In this document: in pieces, positions 61,407 to 64,000 of the stretch
Numbering within the stretch: position 1 is the stretch's first letter
How the letters are laid out: every line of letters begins with the position of its first letter
Source of the DNA: JAEUNX01 sp034004685
GTDB taxonomy: Bacteria > Pseudomonadota > Gammaproteobacteria > Burkholderiales > Rhodocyclaceae
Length of the DNA: 64,000 bases
Assembly: GCA_034004685.1 (NCBI GenBank)
Contig: JAVEWG010000013.1
Coordinates: forward strand, 15,796-79,795
Direction: 5' to 3'
Notes under the pieces: model-generated
What the model was told of the DNA's origin: nothing
Seen by the model: the letters and a program-made list of their open reading frames with translations, nothing else
The model's database searches: none
Made by a program: the position numbers and the translations under genes

Positions 61407-62308
61407 GCCCCACCCCCATCCCGCGTCAGCCGCAGGAAAACCTGCTCCAGATCGCTCTCGCCCAGTTCCATGGCTACAATCCCTGCGCCGCTGCCCCGCA
61501 CCCTGGCCAGGATTTCCTCCACCTCGCCATAGCCCTCGAAGGGGATCTCCAGCCAGCCACCTGGCACCATCCGGCCAGCGAACTCCGCCGGCGCCACCGG
61601 CCGATCAAGTTGCAGGCGCAAGGCATGGCTGGCAAAGCGCTGCAACAGATTGGCGGTGGAGTCCAGGGCCACGATGCGCCCGGCCTTGAGCATGGCAATG
61701 CGCCCGCACAGGGTTTCGGCCTCTTCCAGGTAGTGGGTGGTCAGGACGATGGTGTGGCCGTCCTGGTTGAGCTTGCGGATGAATTGCCAGAGCCCCTGAC
61801 GCAGCTCCACGTCCACCCCGGCGGTAGGCTCGTCCAGGACGATGACCGGCGGCCGATGCACCAGGGCCTGGGCTACCAGAACTCGGCGCTTCATGCCCCC
61901 CGACAAGGCCCGGGTATTGACGTTGGCCTTGGCGGTGAGATCCAGGTTGAACAGGATTTCGTCGATCCAGTCATCGTTGTCACGGATGCCGAAATAGCCG
62001 GACTGGATCCGCAGCATTTCCCGCACGGTGAAAAAGGGATCGAACACCAGTTCCTGGGGAACAACCCCCAGGGCTCGGCGGGCCTGGCGGTAATCGGTCA
62101 CCACATCGTGACCCATCACCATCAGGCTGCCCTCGTCGGGCCGGATCAAACCGGCCAGGGTCGAGATCAGGGTGGTCTTACCCGCCCCATTGGGGCCCAG
62201 CAAACCAAAAAACTCCCCCTGGCCGACTTCCAGATCCACCCCGGCCAGGGCCATCAGACCGGGATAACGCTTGACGACGGAAGACAGGCGAATCGCCGGA
62301 AAAGTCAT
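61403..62308 (-). CDS. ABC transporter ATP-binding protein (YadG/DrrA-like)
   Basis: A 301-residue ATPase: Walker A GPNGAGKTT, Q-loop VVPQELVFDP, signature LSGGMKRR, Walker B VIVLDEP and H-loop TTHYLEE, followed by an 80-residue C-terminal domain of the DrrA type. It drives the ABC-2 permease next to it. The start codon lies in an 18-base tandem duplication, so ATGs at 62308 and 62326 are both in frame with the same upstream sequence; the shorter form gives the usual N-terminus. Confidence 0.94.
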   Translation of the reverse strand: MTFPAIRLSSVVKRYPGLMALAGVDLEVGQGEFFGLLGPNGAGKTTLISTLAGLIRPDEGSLMVMGHDVVTDYRQARRALGVVPQELVFDPFFTVREMLRIQSGYFGIRDNDDWIDEILFNLDLTAKANVNTRALSGGMKRRVLVAQALVHRPPVIVLDEPTAGVDVELRQGLWQFIRKLNQDGHTIVLTTHYLEEAETLCGRIAMLKAGRIVALDSTANLLQRFASHALRLQLDRPVAPAEFAGRMVPGGWLEIPFEGYGEVEEILARVRGSGAGIVAMELGESDLEQVFLRLTRDGGGA

Positions 62309-62340
62309 GGAGTCCCGTAAAGTCATGGAGTCCCGTAAAG
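62301..62340. repeat. 18-bp tandem duplication over the start codon of the ABC ATPase gene
   Basis: Bases 62301-62318 are exactly repeated at 62319-62336, with the first four bases of a third copy at 62337-62340. Each unit holds a candidate start codon and its upstream sequence on the minus strand. The unit is six codons long, so both starts stay in frame. The right end is two bases before the mlaB stop. Confidence 0.9.
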
Positions 62341-62341
62341 A

Positions 62342-62632
62342 TCAGATCGCTGATGCAAGCGGGTCGGCCAGCATGGCATCTATGCCATACAGGCGAGCCA
62401 GGCTCTGGAGGGATTCGGGCATGGCCTCGAAGCGCAGAGATCCCCCAGCCCGCCGGGAAACCCGCAGCCAATCCAGCAACACCGCCAGGCCACTGGAATC
62501 CGCATGGGTCACGGCGGACAGATCCACCACCCAGGCGCCTTCCCCCGGCTGCCCCTCTGCCAGCAGGGCGCGGGCCGTGGCCACCGTCATGGGGCCCTCC
62601 ACCGCCAGGGTATTACCGGTAATGCGAATCAT
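62342..62632 (-). CDS. mlaB: STAS-domain protein MlaB
   Basis: A 96-residue STAS protein (GAWVVDLSAVTHADSSGLAVLLDWL, here with VDLSAVTHADSSGLAVL as the diagnostic part). MlaB stabilises the MlaFE phospholipid transporter. The conserved Asp-Ser pair of STAS domains is present. It overlaps the mlaC stop by four bases and begins MIRITGNTLAVEG. The mlaDEF genes are not in the window; in related genomes they lie upstream of mlaA, beyond the right end. Confidence 0.9.
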   Translation of the reverse strand: MIRITGNTLAVEGPMTVATARALLAEGQPGEGAWVVDLSAVTHADSSGLAVLLDWLRVSRRAGGSLRFEAMPESLQSLARLYGIDAMLADPLASAI

Positions 62633-63246
62633 GACTTGGCGGAGGAGCCCGCTGTCTCCCGATTCTTGGCCTGAAGGGACTTGATCAAGCCGTCGATACC
62701 ACCGGTCTTGATTTCCTGGGCAAAGGAACCTCGGTAGTTGATCACCAGGCTCACACCCCCCACCAGCACATCGTAAACCTTCCAGCCATTGGCGGTCTTT
62801 TCCAGGGAATAGTCGATCTGTACCGGCTTGGCGCCGGCCTGCTTGACCTCGGTGCGGACCTGTACATCGGTCTCCTCGGGTTTGGCCCGCAGGGGCTTGA
62901 AGTCGATCACCTGGTCCCGATACTGGGTCAGGGCATTGGAATAAGTCCGTACCAGCAGGCTCTTGAAGGCTTCGGTCAGTTGTTCCTGCTGCTCCGGGGT
63001 GGCCTGGCGCCAATCACGCCCCACCGCGTCAGCGGTCATGTGCTTGAAGTTGAAATGGGGCAATACCTTGGCTTCCACCAGTTCGACGGCCTTTTGGGTG
63101 TTCCCGGTCTGGATCGCCCGGTCCTGACGCACGATGGTCAAGACGTCATGGGTCACTTCCTTGACCAGCGCATCCGGGGCCAGATTGTTGGCCAGGACGA
63201 TGAGGGGCGCCACCAGCAGGGCCAGGGTCGCGATGATGCGTTTCAT
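62629..63246 (-). CDS. mlaC: Periplasmic phospholipid-binding protein MlaC
   Basis: A 205-residue MlaC with signal peptide (IIATLALLVAPLIVLA, cleavage near residue 19). The mature domain has KVLPHFNFKHMTADAVGRDW (PHFNFKHMTADAVG), FKSLLVRTYSNAL, WKVYDVLVGGVSLVINYRGSF and the usual C-terminal helix. It shuttles phospholipids between the MlaA complex in the outer membrane and MlaFEDB in the inner membrane. Start at 63246 has a purine-rich AGGAGCAAGATCCCT upstream. Confidence 0.95.
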   Translation of the reverse strand: MKRIIATLALLVAPLIVLANNLAPDALVKEVTHDVLTIVRQDRAIQTGNTQKAVELVEAKVLPHFNFKHMTADAVGRDWRQATPEQQEQLTEAFKSLLVRTYSNALTQYRDQVIDFKPLRAKPEETDVQVRTEVKQAGAKPVQIDYSLEKTANGWKVYDVLVGGVSLVINYRGSFAQEIKTGGIDGLIKSLQAKNRETAGSSAKS

Positions 63247-63356
63247 AGGGATCTTGCTCCTAACAATACGGTCCCCGCCTGACGGGGATCGGTGGGCATG
63301 AAAGTGCACAGGCCAAGAATGGCCGCGATCAGGAAGGCAGGCAGCCCGAGGGAGAA

Positions 63357-64000
63357 TCAATCGTTCCGCAGATCCCGTGGCGGCTTGCCATCGAACACCC
63401 GATAGCGGCGCTGCTGAAGGTAGTAATCCCGGCTGTAGAGGTATTTGTCCAGGGTGCCCTCCTCCAGGGTTTTTTCCACGCCCAGCAAAGTGTACCGGTC
63501 ATGAACGGTGCTCAGGGCATTGAGAGCGTTACGGCTTGCAACGTCCTCAAGCCTGCCCACGGGGGAGGCCTTGAGGTCCACCACCAGGGCGACGGCGTCG
63601 CGGATGGTCCGGGGCCCAAACAGCGGCACCACGAAATACCCCCCCTCGCCCACACCCCATTTCCCCAGGGTCTGGCCGAAATCCTCGTCATGCTTTTCCA
63701 GCCCCATCCCCGTGGCCACATCGAATAGCCCGGCGACGCCCAGGGTGCTGTTCACCAGGAAGCGACCTGCATCAGAGAGCGCATCGGACACCTTGCCCTG
63801 CAACAGGCTATTGGCGCTGATCCAGATATCGCCCAGATTCCCGAAGAAGTTGCCGATGCCCTCCTTGACCGGTTTGGGCGCAATGGAGTCATACCCCTGG
63901 GCGACAGGTTTGACCACAGCCCTATCCACCGCGTCGTTAAAGCGGAACATAGCTCGGTTGTAGCCCTCAAGGGGATCGTTTTCAACGCCGGGCCCGGCGC
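63357..64000 (-). CDS. mlaA: Outer-membrane lipoprotein MlaA (VacJ), 5' end outside window
   Basis: The frame covers 214 codons to the window edge and continues past it. The visible protein begins VENDPLEGYNRAMFRFND, the hallmark of VacJ/MlaA, and includes LGDIWISANSLLQGK, GEGGYFVVPLFGPRTIRDA and the ending DYYLQQRRYRVFDG. MlaA sits with porins in the outer membrane and removes phospholipids from its outer leaflet. The lipoprotein signal sequence lies beyond position 64000. An internal ATG at 63950 is not the true start, since conserved sequence precedes it. mlaC follows after 110 bases. Confidence 0.95.
   Translation of the reverse strand, partial: AGPGVENDPLEGYNRAMFRFNDAVDRAVVKPVAQGYDSIAPKPVKEGIGNFFGNLGDIWISANSLLQGKVSDALSDAGRFLVNSTLGVAGLFDVATGMGLEKHDEDFGQTLGKWGVGEGGYFVVPLFGPRTIRDAVALVVDLKASPVGRLEDVASRNALNALSTVHDRYTLLGVEKTLEEGTLDKYLYSRDYYLQQRRYRVFDGKPPRDLRND

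Overview
The window is high-GC, densely coded DNA from a proteobacterium, most likely a betaproteobacterium of the Rhodocyclales type. The evidence is the housekeeping neighbourhood at the right end (mlaA-mlaC-mlaB, an ABC-2 exporter pair, ibaG, murA, hisG, hisD), short-form hisG, nudJ next to mnmA, and a cheA-cheZ-cheY-cheV-cheV block. The abundance of SDR dehydrogenases and CoA-thioester enzymes on the left recalls steroid- or terpenoid-degrading relatives such as Denitratisoma or Sterolibacterium. That last point is inference; no genus-specific marker is visible.

Positions 1-16,900 form a catabolic island with seven SDR-family genes, two crotonases, a MaoC-like hot-dog protein, an epoxide hydrolase, two small or unusual accessory proteins (SnoaL-like and DUF2889), an alpha/beta hydrolase, a zinc alcohol dehydrogenase, an AraC regulator, and a pair made of a ketoacyl-synthase/HMG-CoA-synthase-like protein fused to a DUF35 zinc/OB domain plus an SCP2-type thiolase. 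The logic is beta-oxidation-like: ring or chain opening, hydration, oxidation and thiolytic cleavage of a CoA-activated substrate. No CoA ligase or acyl-CoA dehydrogenase is present, so the pathway is incomplete here. A 19-bp inverted-repeat motif lies in the three promoter regions that would drive all the transcription units between 1,841 and 16,772, which suggests one regulator for the island. Several enzymes lack canonical catalytic residues.

Positions 16,900-30,000 are mixed: an M61 aminopeptidase with PDZ domain, an ArsC-like reductase overlapping tail-to-tail with a cation diffusion facilitator, a five-PAS membrane histidine kinase, a PatZ-like CoA ligase/acetyltransferase fusion, tag, a hexose-phosphate mutarotase, a clearly broken alpha/beta hydrolase and an M20 amidohydrolase.

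Positions 30,100-37,100 carry a three-gene block (transglutaminase-DUF2126, circularly permuted ATP-grasp with alpha-E domain, second transglutaminase) of a widely conserved but biochemically uncharacterised predicted peptide-ligation system. A NYN-LOTUS predicted RNase follows.

Positions 38,000-50,500 are mostly core metabolism: mnmA, nudJ, ilvE, a zinc-finger protein, a phosphomannomutase/phosphoglucomutase, Nudix hydrolases, alaS, a PduO-type cobalamin adenosyltransferase, a PCu(A)C copper chaperone and transaldolase. From 50,700 to the right end come the chemotaxis block, hisD-hisG, rnk, murA-ibaG, an ABC-2 exporter and the mla lipid-transport genes; mlaA is cut by the window end. No gene-free stretch exceeds about 230 bases, and no tRNA, rRNA, insertion sequence or CRISPR array was seen.
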